This document shows positions 24,247 to 32,781 of a stretch of 54,221 nucleotides of DNA, one piece after another. This DNA is from Thermoplasmata archaeon (GTDB taxonomy: Archaea > Thermoplasmatota > Thermoplasmata > Sysuiplasmatales > Sysuiplasmataceae). A model generated the notes under the pieces. It was not told the origin of the DNA, made no database searches, and saw only the letters and a program-made list of their open reading frames with translations. The translations under genes were made by a program, and so were the position numbers. The stretch's first letter is position 1. Each line of letters begins with the position of its first letter. The stretch is taken from NCBI GenBank assembly GCA_021806165.1, contig JAJZXY010000015.1, positions 1-54,221 on the forward strand, in the 5' to 3' direction.

Positions 24247-24804
24247 CTACTTCCTCAGCCTGGCCGGAAGTGGGAAGAGAAGCGGGACGCTCGACCTGTA
24301 CTCGTCATAGAGAGCCCCGTGCTTCAGCTTCATTATCGGCTCCTCCAGGAACTTGAGGTAGAAGAGATAGAGGAGTGAGATGGCGGGCATCATGAGGAAT
24401 ATGGCCACCGCAGACTGGAGAAGGACGCCTAGCCCGAGAAGTATTACGAGGTAGCCGAACCCCTTGGGGTTGCGGGTCAGCGCGTATGGCCCGTCCATTG
24501 TCAGCCTCTCCGACTTTTTCTTGTTGAGGGTGAAGGAGAGTGCCCAGAAGATCCACGAGCTGCCTGCCATGAACAGGAATGAGAATATTATGAAGTTCCA
24601 TGGAAAGATGCTGAATGAGGTCCAGCTGAATGCACTGGATACTACGGGGGTCAGGTAGTCCACCCCCGCCATGAATCCGAATGGTATCAGCACGGCGACA
24701 GCATATGCTACTACAGAATGCTCCAGCGCACCGAGAAAGGTGCTCCTCGGCACGCTGTTCCTGCTGGCAGCCCAGGAATTCTGGTTGCCGCGTTTGGAGA
24801 TCAT
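24247..24804 (-). CDS. Isoprenylcysteine/phospholipid methyltransferase-like membrane protein
   Basis: A protein of about 185 residues with four or five hydrophobic segments. The C-terminal half carries the ICMT/PEMT pattern: GPYALTRNPKGFGYLVILLG, then EEPIMKLKHGALYDEY. Members methylate small lipids, isoprenylcysteine or phospholipid head groups with SAM. Substrate is unknown here. The ATG at 24804 is the first one that gives the conserved region; upstream in-frame sequence (to 24936) is Cys-rich and not family-like. It is convergent with pdxS, 14 nt apart. Confidence 0.7.
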   Translation of the reverse strand: MISKRGNQNSWAASRNSVPRSTFLGALEHSVVAYAVAVLIPFGFMAGVDYLTPVVSSAFSWTSFSIFPWNFIIFSFLFMAGSSWIFWALSFTLNKKKSERLTMDGPYALTRNPKGFGYLVILLGLGVLLQSAVAIFLMMPAISLLYLFYLKFLEEPIMKLKHGALYDEYRSSVPLLFPLPARLRK

Positions 24805-24954
24805 TGCCTGTGGCTTACGCTCCCTTCCGAACAATGAGGCGTCCCATCCTGTCAGACAATATGTATGACGCTTATAAAAAACTAATGAGCGATCGGCATC
24901 GCTCCCGCAGCTGGAGCATTTCAGGCACTCTCCCATATCAGCAGCATCCTCAAT

Positions 24955-25179
24955 ATGTCAGGCTCGAGGTACTTGCAGCCCCTGCATCACAGGCTTATTG
25001 GGCGCATGACTGGCGGAGATGTTGTTTCCCGCGTAAAGAATGCGGGGCTGGAGGCCTCTGCAATCGAGGCTGCTGCGGAAAGGGAGGCCAAATCGTTCAT
25101 ACGCATGCGGCTGGAGGAGCCTGAGAGGAAGGACAAGTTCAGGCTCAAGAGTATCAAGGAGAGGGGCGGTAGAAAATGA
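24955..25179 (+). CDS. Small basic hypothetical protein
   Basis: A 74-residue charged, helix-forming protein (EASAIEAAAEREAKSFIRM) with a basic tail (RLKSIKERGGRK). I do not recognise a family. A TATA box, cttataaaaa at about 24871-24880, lies about 80 nt upstream. The gene is followed after 73 nt by the SPFH gene in the same direction, so it could be co-transcribed. The reading frame is free of stops and its codons (AGG, CTG, GAG) look like those of its neighbours, but no independent support exists. Confidence 0.4.
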   Translation: MSGSRYLQPLHHRLIGRMTGGDVVSRVKNAGLEASAIEAAAEREAKSFIRMRLEEPERKDKFRLKSIKERGGRK

Positions 25180-25252
25180 AGCTACCCGCGCGGCAGCGGC
25201 AGGAAAAGGGTAATAAGGCGCAGGGCATAGAGGTTTCAGGAGAATAATTCAG

Positions 25253-26200
25253 ATGGTAGGGATAAGCGGGCTCGCGGGTTTTGCATCATCCATGCTTCTT
25301 CAGACAGGGGATATAGTCAATATTGCTGTTGCGGGCATTGCCATACTCATCATTGTCATCATACTGGTGGCGGCGTCAATCAAGGTCGTTAGGGAATACC
25401 AGCGCATAGTCAACTTCAGACTTGGAAAGGTCCAGGCGGAGAAGGGGCCAGGCATAGTCCTTGTCTTCCCCGTCATCGACAGGCCTGTCAGGGTAGACCT
25501 CAGGGAGAGGTTTCTGCAGATTCCTCACCAGACGTGCATAACAAAAGACAATGCTCCTGTGGACATAGATTTCATCATTTATTTCAAGGTCATAAGCGCG
25601 GCAGATTCTGTCGTTCAGGTGAACAACTTTGAGGGTGCCGCCATGGGAATAGCCACGACAACGCTCAGGGCTGTCATAGGGGATATAAACCTCGACGAGG
25701 TGCTCTCCAAGAGGGAGGACATCAACGCAGTGCTGAGAACAAAGCTGGACGAGGTGACCATACGCTGGGGAGTCAAGGTCACGAACGTGGAGATAAGGGA
25801 GATACTGCCGCCGAAGAACGTGTCCGATGCCATGATACTCCAGATGTCTGCCGAGAGAAGCAGGAGGGCTGTTGTCACGGAGGCGGAGGGCAAGAAGTCT
25901 GCCGCAATCACTGTGGCTGAAGGCGAGAGGCAGAGCGCCATCCTGAAGGCTGAGGGCGGCAAGCAGTCCGCAATACTCCAGGCCGAGGGGTACGCGCAGG
26001 CTCTTTCAACTGTCTTCGGGGCTGCCAAGTCCATTGACCAGAAAACGCTCACTATACAGTACCTTGACACGCTGAAGGCGCTTGGCAGCAGCCCTGCGAC
26101 GAAGTTCATACTGCCTGCCGAGTTCACGCAGTTGGTTGAGCCCATCAAGTCGATGATAGCCGCCGCGGAGCATGAGGCCTCCAAGGGTGGAGAAGATTGA
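25253..26200 (+). CDS. SPFH/band 7 (stomatin-like) membrane protein
   Basis: A 315-residue stomatin/slipin homologue. An N-terminal TM helix (about residues 22-43, IVNIAVAGIAILIIVIIL) is followed by the SPFH domain (YQRIVNFRLGKVQAEKGPGI to VTNVEIREILPP) and an Ala/Glu-rich coiled coil (SAERSRRAVVTEAEGKKSAA onward). These proteins oligomerise in membranes and form microdomains. In Archaea they pair with NfeD proteins, and the next gene (overlapping by 4 nt) is a short NfeD, which supports that role. Confidence 0.92.
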   Translation: MVGISGLAGFASSMLLQTGDIVNIAVAGIAILIIVIILVAASIKVVREYQRIVNFRLGKVQAEKGPGIVLVFPVIDRPVRVDLRERFLQIPHQTCITKDNAPVDIDFIIYFKVISAADSVVQVNNFEGAAMGIATTTLRAVIGDINLDEVLSKREDINAVLRTKLDEVTIRWGVKVTNVEIREILPPKNVSDAMILQMSAERSRRAVVTEAEGKKSAAITVAEGERQSAILKAEGGKQSAILQAEGYAQALSTVFGAAKSIDQKTLTIQYLDTLKALGSSPATKFILPAEFTQLVEPIKSMIAAAEHEASKGGED

Positions 26201-26625
26201 GCGGCGGGCAGGCTCCTGCAAGAGAGCCGCTGAAGGAAAGGATATTCCTCTACGGCATCAGGCAGCTCCTCGTGGTGGTGGTCATACTGGCCGTGGGCGC
26301 ATACGTGGCAGTTTCTGGCGTGGTCTACGGCGCGGTTGAAAACATCGTCGGTGGGATACTCATAGTTTTCATTGGCGCTGGACTGGCCTACGGTTTCAAG
26401 ACTACGGCCGTCCGCAAGATCACGAAGCGCTACTACAATGTGTCCACCATGGTGGGAAGGGAGGGGACGGCGAAGAGCACGTTCGACGCGGGCACAAGAG
26501 GTGTCGTCAACGTGGAGAACGAGTACTGGAGCGCCATCTCATCCGTGCGCATAGTCGAGGGGGAGACTGTGACTGTGGAGTCGGTTGAGGCGGACAGGAT
26601 AACCCTCAGGGTCAGGAAGAAGTGA
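26197..26625 (+). CDS. Short NfeD-like protein (two TM helices plus OB fold)
   Basis: A protein of about 142 residues. Two hydrophobic helices (about 20-70) precede an OB-fold domain beginning VGREGTAKSTFDAG and ending ESVEADRITLRVRKK. This is the NfeD1b plan that partners with stomatins. TTG 26197 overlaps the SPFH stop by four bases, so translation is coupled. No protease domain is present; the long protease-containing form is the convergent gene just downstream. Confidence 0.8.
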   Translation: MSGGQAPAREPLKERIFLYGIRQLLVVVVILAVGAYVAVSGVVYGAVENIVGGILIVFIGAGLAYGFKTTAVRKITKRYYNVSTMVGREGTAKSTFDAGTRGVVNVENEYWSAISSVRIVEGETVTVESVEADRITLRVRKK

Positions 26626-26634
26626 GGATTGGGT

Positions 26635-27987
26635 TCAGTTCGACTCCTCCTCGACAAGCACCTTCCCCTCCGAGTACTCCAGGACGCGCACACTCCTGCC
26701 CTTGGCAATGGGCTTTGCGGAAACGCATGTCCAGTCCTCCGACCCTATGAGGCAGACGCCATCCTTACCTGGAACAACGTCGGTGAGCGTCCGTCCTGCC
26801 ATGCCCTCGACCCTTTTCGGGTCCACCACCTTCGGCTGGCTCATGAGCGCCTTCCTTATCTTCGCGAGGTAGATGAAGCCCACAGCCATTATGCCGCCGA
26901 CGATGCCCATGAGCAGGTAGCTGAGAAGTCCGTATGGGGAGGGGGAGTAGCCCTGCGAATTGCCCGCGAGCAGCCATGTGCCCACGAGGCCGACGGCCAC
27001 CCCGCCTGTGACGAACAGGCCGTGGCCCGCCTTTATTTCAAGCAGTATCAGCACGGCTGACATTATGAGAAGCGCTATTGCCACCGCTGGGGCGCCTATC
27101 ACCTCCGCCCCGAGGAATCCAAGGAGTATCATGGCTGCTGCGATGACTGTCAGGAAGAGTGTCCTGTGGAGAAGGTCAATGGCCAGGGCAACAAAGCCAA
27201 CGACTATGAACAGCCCGTCCACAAGGGAGTTGCTCAGGAAGCTCAGGAACTGGTCATAGAGGGGTTCGCTGAATGTGTGCAGCGGAAGCGAGGACAGCCC
27301 GGCCTCTGAGAGAAACTGCTGGAATGTCTGTGCCATGCCTGTTATGAGCCCGATGGATGCCGCCTGGGTAGCTGTGTAGGCCGTGTTGTTCTCGGCCATG
27401 CTTACAGCTGCGGTGACGTTGTAGCCGTTCGTTGCGGCCAGGCTGCGCATGTATGCAACCATGGCCTGCTGCACATGCTGCTGCTCCGACTGGGTGCCGC
27501 CCACCACGTATGGGGTGGAAGGGCCTATTATGGAGCCGTTGGCCATGTAGACGGCATTTGTTGAGAGTGCAATGTAGCTGCCTGCGGATGCTGCCATGCC
27601 CTTTGGAGGCACATAGGTGTAAACCTGGAGACCGTGCGACTCCACGCTCTGAATGGACCCCACGATCGATACCATGTCGCTGAGAAGGCCCCCCGGGGTG
27701 TTCATCTCTATGACCATGTCGTAGTTGTTGGCTATGGCGGCCGCAGCGGCCTTCTGGACGTAGCCCGATGCCCCCTGGTCAACTGCTATGTTGAAATTGA
27801 TGAGTATAATGCCCGAGGGTGATGTGGATGCAGCGCTTCCAGCCGCCGAGGCGGCGGGCATCGTGAGGAGCAGCGCTGCCGCGATCAGCGCAAGCAGTGC
27901 AAACACGGACCTGTTCTGCACGCAACTTGCTATGACTGACGGAGTAGATGTCTTTTTGCAGGCACGGGAGGGAATGCTGGCACGCAT
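26635..27987 (-). CDS. Membrane-bound NfeD with ClpP-class serine protease domain
   Basis: A 450-residue long NfeD (1510-N-like). A signal peptide (SVFALLALIAAALLLTMP, cut after ASA) is followed by a ClpP-fold protease domain: VIEMNTPGGLL (the oxyanion GG), then KGMAASAGSYIALS with the nucleophilic Ser, and ANGSIIGPSTP. Four or more TM helices follow and a C-terminal OB domain (RVEGMAGRTLTDVV onward). The archaeal homologue cleaves the stomatin C-terminus. It lies convergent to the SPFH/short-NfeD pair, nine nt apart. The start at 27987 puts the signal peptide at the N-terminus; longer reading to 28119 is unlikely. Confidence 0.87.
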   Translation of the reverse strand: MRASIPSRACKKTSTPSVIASCVQNRSVFALLALIAAALLLTMPAASAAGSAASTSPSGIILINFNIAVDQGASGYVQKAAAAAIANNYDMVIEMNTPGGLLSDMVSIVGSIQSVESHGLQVYTYVPPKGMAASAGSYIALSTNAVYMANGSIIGPSTPYVVGGTQSEQQHVQQAMVAYMRSLAATNGYNVTAAVSMAENNTAYTATQAASIGLITGMAQTFQQFLSEAGLSSLPLHTFSEPLYDQFLSFLSNSLVDGLFIVVGFVALAIDLLHRTLFLTVIAAAMILLGFLGAEVIGAPAVAIALLIMSAVLILLEIKAGHGLFVTGGVAVGLVGTWLLAGNSQGYSPSPYGLLSYLLMGIVGGIMAVGFIYLAKIRKALMSQPKVVDPKRVEGMAGRTLTDVVPGKDGVCLIGSEDWTCVSAKPIAKGRSVRVLEYSEGKVLVEEESN

Positions 27988-28085
27988 GCTGCTGCTTACA
28001 GAGTCTGATACCCGTCGGGCAAGTAATATAAAGTCTGGGCAGGTTGAAAAGAAATGTTCAAACCATTGGCCCGGTGCTTCATCAG

Positions 28086-28799
28086 ATGAGTTCTCAAGGT
28101 GTATCAGTAGGAAAGTCAAGCTTCAAGTTCAGGACCCCGTCGACTGGAAGGGGAAGGGCCATATCAGGGAACAGGCGGGAGATACTGGAAACTCTCTACA
28201 ACTATCCTGCTTCCAGCATCTCAAAGATATCAAGGGAGGTCAGGCTGACACCGAACACTGTCAAATGGCACCTTGCAGCCCTGAAGAGGAACGAGTACGT
28301 CAACGAGGAAAGGATAGACAACAGGTCCATCTTCTACCCGCTGAATTTCGTCGACAGCGTAGAGATCCACATGCTTGCGGTCCTAAATGACGAAACGTGC
28401 GGGGCGATATTCGCACGGGTGCATTCCACACCTGGAAGGACGCAGAAGGAGCTCAAGGAGGAACTTGGACTGACGCAGAACACAGCGGGCTACTTCCTGC
28501 GGAAGCTGACTCACATTGGGGCTCTGGAGGAGCAGCAGAACGGGAAGTTCAAGTATTATTTTCCCTCAAAACTCATGGCCAGGAAGCTCGAGGACAGGAG
28601 AGGCAGGTCGATGGAGTATACGGGCTACCTGTTCTCAAAGCTCAGGTCGGACGGCATGGAGGCGCGGGATGTGGAGGTGGAAGGCTCGGTTGTGAGCTTC
28701 AAGATCAGATACAGGAAGATGGAGGAGACAATGACATTCGCGCTGAACCCGTTCCTCTGCCTTCTCGGGGACCGGCCTGTCAGAGGCCGTCCGCGCTGA
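28086..28799 (+). CDS. Transcriptional regulator with two winged-helix domains
   Basis: A protein of about 237 residues. The first winged helix (NRREILETLYNYPASSISKI, then LTPNTVKWHLAALKRNEYV) and a second one (GRTQKELKEELGLTQNTAGY, then LRKLTHIGALEE) are arranged in tandem. This layout is common in Thermoplasmata and halophile regulators of the ArsR/MarR-like class. No ligand domain is recognised in the last 70 residues. A TATA-like aatataaag (about 28024-28032) serves the region; TTG 28044 is an alternative start. It is divergent from the NfeD protease gene, which it might control. Confidence 0.75.
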   Translation: MSSQGVSVGKSSFKFRTPSTGRGRAISGNRREILETLYNYPASSISKISREVRLTPNTVKWHLAALKRNEYVNEERIDNRSIFYPLNFVDSVEIHMLAVLNDETCGAIFARVHSTPGRTQKELKEELGLTQNTAGYFLRKLTHIGALEEQQNGKFKYYFPSKLMARKLEDRRGRSMEYTGYLFSKLRSDGMEARDVEVEGSVVSFKIRYRKMEETMTFALNPFLCLLGDRPVRGRPR

Positions 28800-29862
28800 T
28801 ACTGTATTCCCTGCCCCGCCACGATATGGTGCGCATCCTTCTTGCCCTGAGCAGATTGGCCATGTACATAGCATCCATGGCCAGGAAGATTGGGATCAGC
28901 AGTGGATCCCTGCTTCCGGAGCGAATGTATATCTTTGCAAGGTTGAGGGCGAAGGGTGCAAGCAGCAGCAGGTAAAGGGGGGAGACTGCCGCGGATAGGA
29001 TTATGGAGGAAACAAGCAGCAGCAGCCTCGATCCGTAGAGGCCTATTCCCATGCCGTACAGGTGCCTGCTGTTATGTATCGCAAGGGCGGTCTGCCTGTT
29101 GGACCACTCCCTGAATGTTCCGAATGTTTCCCTGGACTTGACAGTTACAAGCGTTCCGCCGCAGTATGCTATCCTTCCTCCCGATTCCCTTGCCAACTTT
29201 GTCAGGGCGCTGTCATCTGATACCGCCTCCCTGAACGATGCAAGGCCGGCTCCATCGAGCAGCCCCCTCCTGAATGCAAGGGAGCCGCCCCAGCCGAAGC
29301 GGGTTATCGTGGATTCCATCATGCTCGTTCCCACAAACCCCCAGACCATCTTGACCTTGGACCAGAATCCGCCAAGTGGAACGAACAGGGGGAACGAGGT
29401 GCTGAGTCCCGTTCCTGCATCCGCCAGCGGGGCAACTAGGCGTGCAAGCCATCCCTGCTCGAATGTGGCATCGGAATCTGCTATCACATAAATCGCGTAT
29501 CCGGGGTTGGCCTCGATGGCCGAGGTTATGGCGCGAACCTTGCCGCTGCACCGCTCGCAACAGGCGTCGGCAACCATGAAACTCATCCCTGCGGCCCTGA
29601 TATGCTCAAGAGCGGGGTCCTCCTCGCTGTCAACGACCGCAATTGCGTCGAACGGGCTGAACTCCTGCCCAAGGACGCTGAGGAGATTTTCCTGAAGTGA
29701 AATATCGTTGCCCCTGCAGGGGACTATCACAAGCACCTTCTCCACGGCACCGTCGGCGACGGCGGAATTCCCGGGCTCAAACCGCTTGACAGCCTCTATG
29801 AGCAGCAACCCTGCTGAAATCAGAGTCAGGAGTGCCGTGAGTAGTGTCAGGAGTATGTTCAT
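28780..29862 (-). CDS. Membrane glycosyltransferase family 2 (ceramide glucosyltransferase-like)
   Basis: A 361-residue GT2/GT21-like enzyme. An N-terminal TM helix (MNILLTLLTALLTLISAGLL) anchors the GT-A domain: VLVIVPCRGND, SGKVRAITSAIEANPGY, the metal-binding ADSDATFEQGWL (DxD-type), DDSALTKLARE and the acceptor motif EWSNRQTALA. Two or three TM helices close the protein. It probably glycosylates a lipid carrier or membrane lipid; donor and acceptor are unknown. The ATG at 29862 lies about 34 nt after a TATA box at 29891-29900. Confidence 0.83.
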   Translation of the reverse strand: MNILLTLLTALLTLISAGLLLIEAVKRFEPGNSAVADGAVEKVLVIVPCRGNDISLQENLLSVLGQEFSPFDAIAVVDSEEDPALEHIRAAGMSFMVADACCERCSGKVRAITSAIEANPGYAIYVIADSDATFEQGWLARLVAPLADAGTGLSTSFPLFVPLGGFWSKVKMVWGFVGTSMMESTITRFGWGGSLAFRRGLLDGAGLASFREAVSDDSALTKLARESGGRIAYCGGTLVTVKSRETFGTFREWSNRQTALAIHNSRHLYGMGIGLYGSRLLLLVSSIILSAAVSPLYLLLLAPFALNLAKIYIRSGSRDPLLIPIFLAMDAMYMANLLRARRMRTISWRGREYSISADGL

Positions 29863-29947
29863 CTCTGCCTGCCGACTCAACAGGCACTGACTATTTATCA
29901 CTTGAACCCGCTAGGTTGTCGTGGCGTCCCCGCCTGGCCATTTGAAA

Positions 29948-30009
29948 TAGGCTTGTCCGTAGATGTAAGGGATAACTGCCATATTCGGCCCCGGGGATGG
30001 ACAAGCCTA
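29948..30009 (+). promoter_or_regulatory. 11-bp inverted repeat in the leader region of fhs
   Basis: TAGGCTTGTCC at 29948-29958 is exactly complementary to GGACAAGCCTA at 29999-30009, with 40 nt between. The second arm ends just before the Shine-Dalgarno-like gggagaggtg (30011-30020) of the formate-THF ligase gene. If transcribed as RNA, this would make a long stem next to the ribosome site. I do not recognise a known riboswitch. A protein-binding dyad is the alternative. Confidence 0.4.
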
Positions 30010-30027
30010 GGGGAGAGGTGCGTCGGA

Positions 30028-31701
30028 ATGGAAGAGCTTGATATTGAGGAATATGAAGAGAAGGGGCCTGAGCTTCGTGACATAGGGGTCATAGCTGCCA
30101 TGCTGGGCCTGTCGGAGCGCGACATAGAGCGCTACGGCAACCACATAGCCAAGATACCACTGTCGGTCTTCCAGAGGCTTGACGCATCCAAGCAGGGGAG
30201 GCTTGTCCTTGTAACAGCAATGACACCCACAGCATCCGGCGAGGGCAAGACGACAGTATCCATTGGCCTTGCCGACGCCATAAGCATACTGGGGAGGAGG
30301 GTTGTGGTTACGCTCAGGGAGCCATCCCTCGGACCCTGCTTCGGCATAAAGGGAGGCGCTACAGGAGGGGGAAGATCGACAGTCATGCCCATGGAAAGGA
30401 TCAATCTCATATTCACCGCAGACTTCCCGGCGATTGCGGCGGCCCACAATCTCCTCTCCTCCCTCATAAACAACCATATCTACCATGGAAACGAGCTCGA
30501 TCTGGATCCCAAGAGAATCCTCTTCCCCAGGACACTGGACATGAATGACAGGTCGCTGCGCAGCGTTATAGTCGGTGCCGGCGGCAGGGACAGGGGAGTC
30601 ATGGCCATGGACAGTTTTGTCATCACACCCGCATCGGAGGTGATGGCAATCGTGGGGCTTGCATCTGACTACGGCGACCTCAAGGAGCGCCTTTCAAGAA
30701 TACTGGTCGGGTTCACGCGGACCGGCAAGCCGGTATATGCCGGGGACCTAAATGCCCAGGGCTCGATGGCAGCGCTTCTCAAGTACGCAATGCAGCCCAA
30801 TCTTGTCCAGACCGCTGAGGGGACGCCAGCACTGATACACACCGGCCCCTTCGGGAACATAGCCCACGGCACATCAAGCATCCTTGCGGACAGGCTGGGA
30901 CTCATGCTGGCTGATTTTGTTGTCACGGAAGCGGGCTTCGGCTCGGATCTCGGCGCTGAGAAGTTCATAAACATGGTGTCGAGGATCGGCAGGATAGGCG
31001 TGGATGCGGTGGTTGTGGTTGCAACTGTCAAGGCTCTGAAGAGGCAGGGGGGTGACAGAAGTGCAGCAAAGGACAACATGAAGGCGCTCGAAGCTGGAAT
31101 GGATAACCTCCTGAGGCACGTGCACAACATGCAGTCGTTCGGCTTTGACCCGGTCGTGGCGCTGAACAGGTTTGCATCCGACACGCAGAAGGAGCTCAAC
31201 TTTGTGACAGGGAAGCTTGCTTCTGAGGGGGTGGCATGCGCCGTGTCTGAAGCGTACGGGAAGGGAGGCGAGGGGGCCGTGGAGCTGGCCAGGCTTGTTA
31301 TTGAGAGGGCATCCGCGCCCCCGAAATCGATACGCCGCACATATGCGATGAATGACCCTGTGAAGGTCAAGATCGAAAAGGTTGCAAGGGAGGTATACGG
31401 TGCGGGGGAGGTTGTATTTGAGCACGAGGCGGCGGCTGACCTGGCCCTGATAGACAGCATGGGTCTCTCGGAGCTGCCCGTTTCAATAGCAAAGACACAG
31501 TATTCATTCTCCGACAGCAGCGCCCTTCTCAACGCCCCCTCCGGATTCGAGATACATGTGCGCAGGGTTCACATATCCAGCGGCGCAGGCTTCCTTGTCC
31601 CGATTCTGGGGGAGATAATGACCATGCCCGGCCTCCCGAAGAAACCGGCTGCGGACAGGATTGACATCACGCCCCAGGGTGAGATCATAGGGCTGTTCTG
31701 A
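30028..31701 (+). CDS. fhs: Formate-tetrahydrofolate ligase
   Basis: A 557-residue enzyme that joins formate to tetrahydrofolate with ATP, giving 10-formyl-THF for purine and one-carbon metabolism. The P-loop TPTASGEGKTT lies at 67-77, followed by LREPSLGPCFGIKGGATGGG, the formate/folate-site stretch NLIFTADFPAI, and EAGFGSDLGAEKF. Length equals the family norm of about 556. The ATG at 30028 has a good Shine-Dalgarno 8 nt upstream. Upstream in-frame codons to 29902 would add 42 non-conserved residues. Fhs occurs in Thermoplasma and few other archaea. Confidence 0.95.
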   Translation: MEELDIEEYEEKGPELRDIGVIAAMLGLSERDIERYGNHIAKIPLSVFQRLDASKQGRLVLVTAMTPTASGEGKTTVSIGLADAISILGRRVVVTLREPSLGPCFGIKGGATGGGRSTVMPMERINLIFTADFPAIAAAHNLLSSLINNHIYHGNELDLDPKRILFPRTLDMNDRSLRSVIVGAGGRDRGVMAMDSFVITPASEVMAIVGLASDYGDLKERLSRILVGFTRTGKPVYAGDLNAQGSMAALLKYAMQPNLVQTAEGTPALIHTGPFGNIAHGTSSILADRLGLMLADFVVTEAGFGSDLGAEKFINMVSRIGRIGVDAVVVVATVKALKRQGGDRSAAKDNMKALEAGMDNLLRHVHNMQSFGFDPVVALNRFASDTQKELNFVTGKLASEGVACAVSEAYGKGGEGAVELARLVIERASAPPKSIRRTYAMNDPVKVKIEKVAREVYGAGEVVFEHEAAADLALIDSMGLSELPVSIAKTQYSFSDSSALLNAPSGFEIHVRRVHISSGAGFLVPILGEIMTMPGLPKKPAADRIDITPQGEIIGLF

Positions 31702-31772
31702 GCGTGGATGGGGCAGATGTTAGCTAAAGCGACTACCAAAACTATTTGTTATGCCTTCCCGCTTTGACACCT

Positions 31773-32765
31773 GTGCAGGAGCTTCAGGACTCGCTTGGCA
31801 GGAGAATCCAGTATCTCAGGGTATCGGTTGCAGATGCCTGCAATCTCAGATGCGTCTACTGCATGCCATCAAGCCAGATGACATTTACAAAGTTCTCAAA
31901 ACTCATGTCTCCGGTGGAGATAGGGACTATTGTTGAGGCGGCAGCAGCTGTCGGCACAAGGACCGTGCGCATAACTGGCGGAGAGCCTCTGACGAGGCAC
32001 GACATATCAGACATAGCCTCCAGGATAGCGTCTGCCGACGGGATCGAGGATGTGCCGATTTCCACGAACGGCATTTTCCTGAAGGAGAAGGCGGATGAGC
32101 TGGCTTCTGCCGGCGTTACGAGGGCGAACGTGAGCATAGACAGCCTGAAGCCCGGGGTTTTCAGCGAGGTTACCCACGGCGGCGACATCATGAGGGTGAG
32201 GGAGGGCATCGAGGCTGCCGTGGAAGCGGGCATCTGGCCCGTCAAGATCAATACCGTGCTCATGAACGGAGTGAATGACGGCGAGCTCGAAGAGCTTGCA
32301 CGCTATGCTCTTGAGAGGGGTTACTCGATAAGGTTCATAGAAATGATGCCTCTGAAAAGCAATGTCCAGTTCCAGCCAAAGCTCTTCTACCCGGCAGCCA
32401 GGGCAAAGGCGGAGATTGAGAGGCATTTCACACTCACGCCCAGGCAGGCGGGGAAGGGATCGGGGCCCGCGGTAAACTACAGCGTCGACGGCTATGAGGG
32501 ACAGGTTGGATTCATAACGCCCCTTTCCGGCAACTTCTGCTCGAGATGCAACAGGGTCAGGATTACCTCCGACGGGAGGCTGAGAATGTGCCTCTTCGGG
32601 GACGACATGATGGACCTCGTGGGAATCCTTCGCTCTGGAGGCGGCAGGGATGACGTAATCGCGAAGCTCAGGGAGGCCATACAGTTCAAGCCTGAAAGGC
32701 ACTACCTTGAAGTTGGAAAGACAAGCAGTGAAACCCTTTTTGCCATGTCCCAGATAGGCGGCTGA
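31773..32765 (+). CDS. moaA: GTP 3',8-cyclase MoaA
   Basis: A 330-residue radical SAM enzyme for the first step of molybdenum-cofactor (molybdopterin or tungstopterin) synthesis. The radical-SAM cluster is CNLRCVYC (23-30). The C-terminal GTP-binding cluster is CSRCNRVRITSDGRLRMC (about 256-273). The protein ends in the conserved GG. GTG 31773 gives the standard N-terminus MQELQDSLGRRIQYLRVS and sits about 28 nt after a TATA-like aactatttgt. TTG 31746 is the alternative. No other moa gene is present. Confidence 0.92.
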   Translation: MQELQDSLGRRIQYLRVSVADACNLRCVYCMPSSQMTFTKFSKLMSPVEIGTIVEAAAAVGTRTVRITGGEPLTRHDISDIASRIASADGIEDVPISTNGIFLKEKADELASAGVTRANVSIDSLKPGVFSEVTHGGDIMRVREGIEAAVEAGIWPVKINTVLMNGVNDGELEELARYALERGYSIRFIEMMPLKSNVQFQPKLFYPAARAKAEIERHFTLTPRQAGKGSGPAVNYSVDGYEGQVGFITPLSGNFCSRCNRVRITSDGRLRMCLFGDDMMDLVGILRSGGGRDDVIAKLREAIQFKPERHYLEVGKTSSETLFAMSQIGG

Positions 32766-32781
32766 ACAGCGACATACTTCT

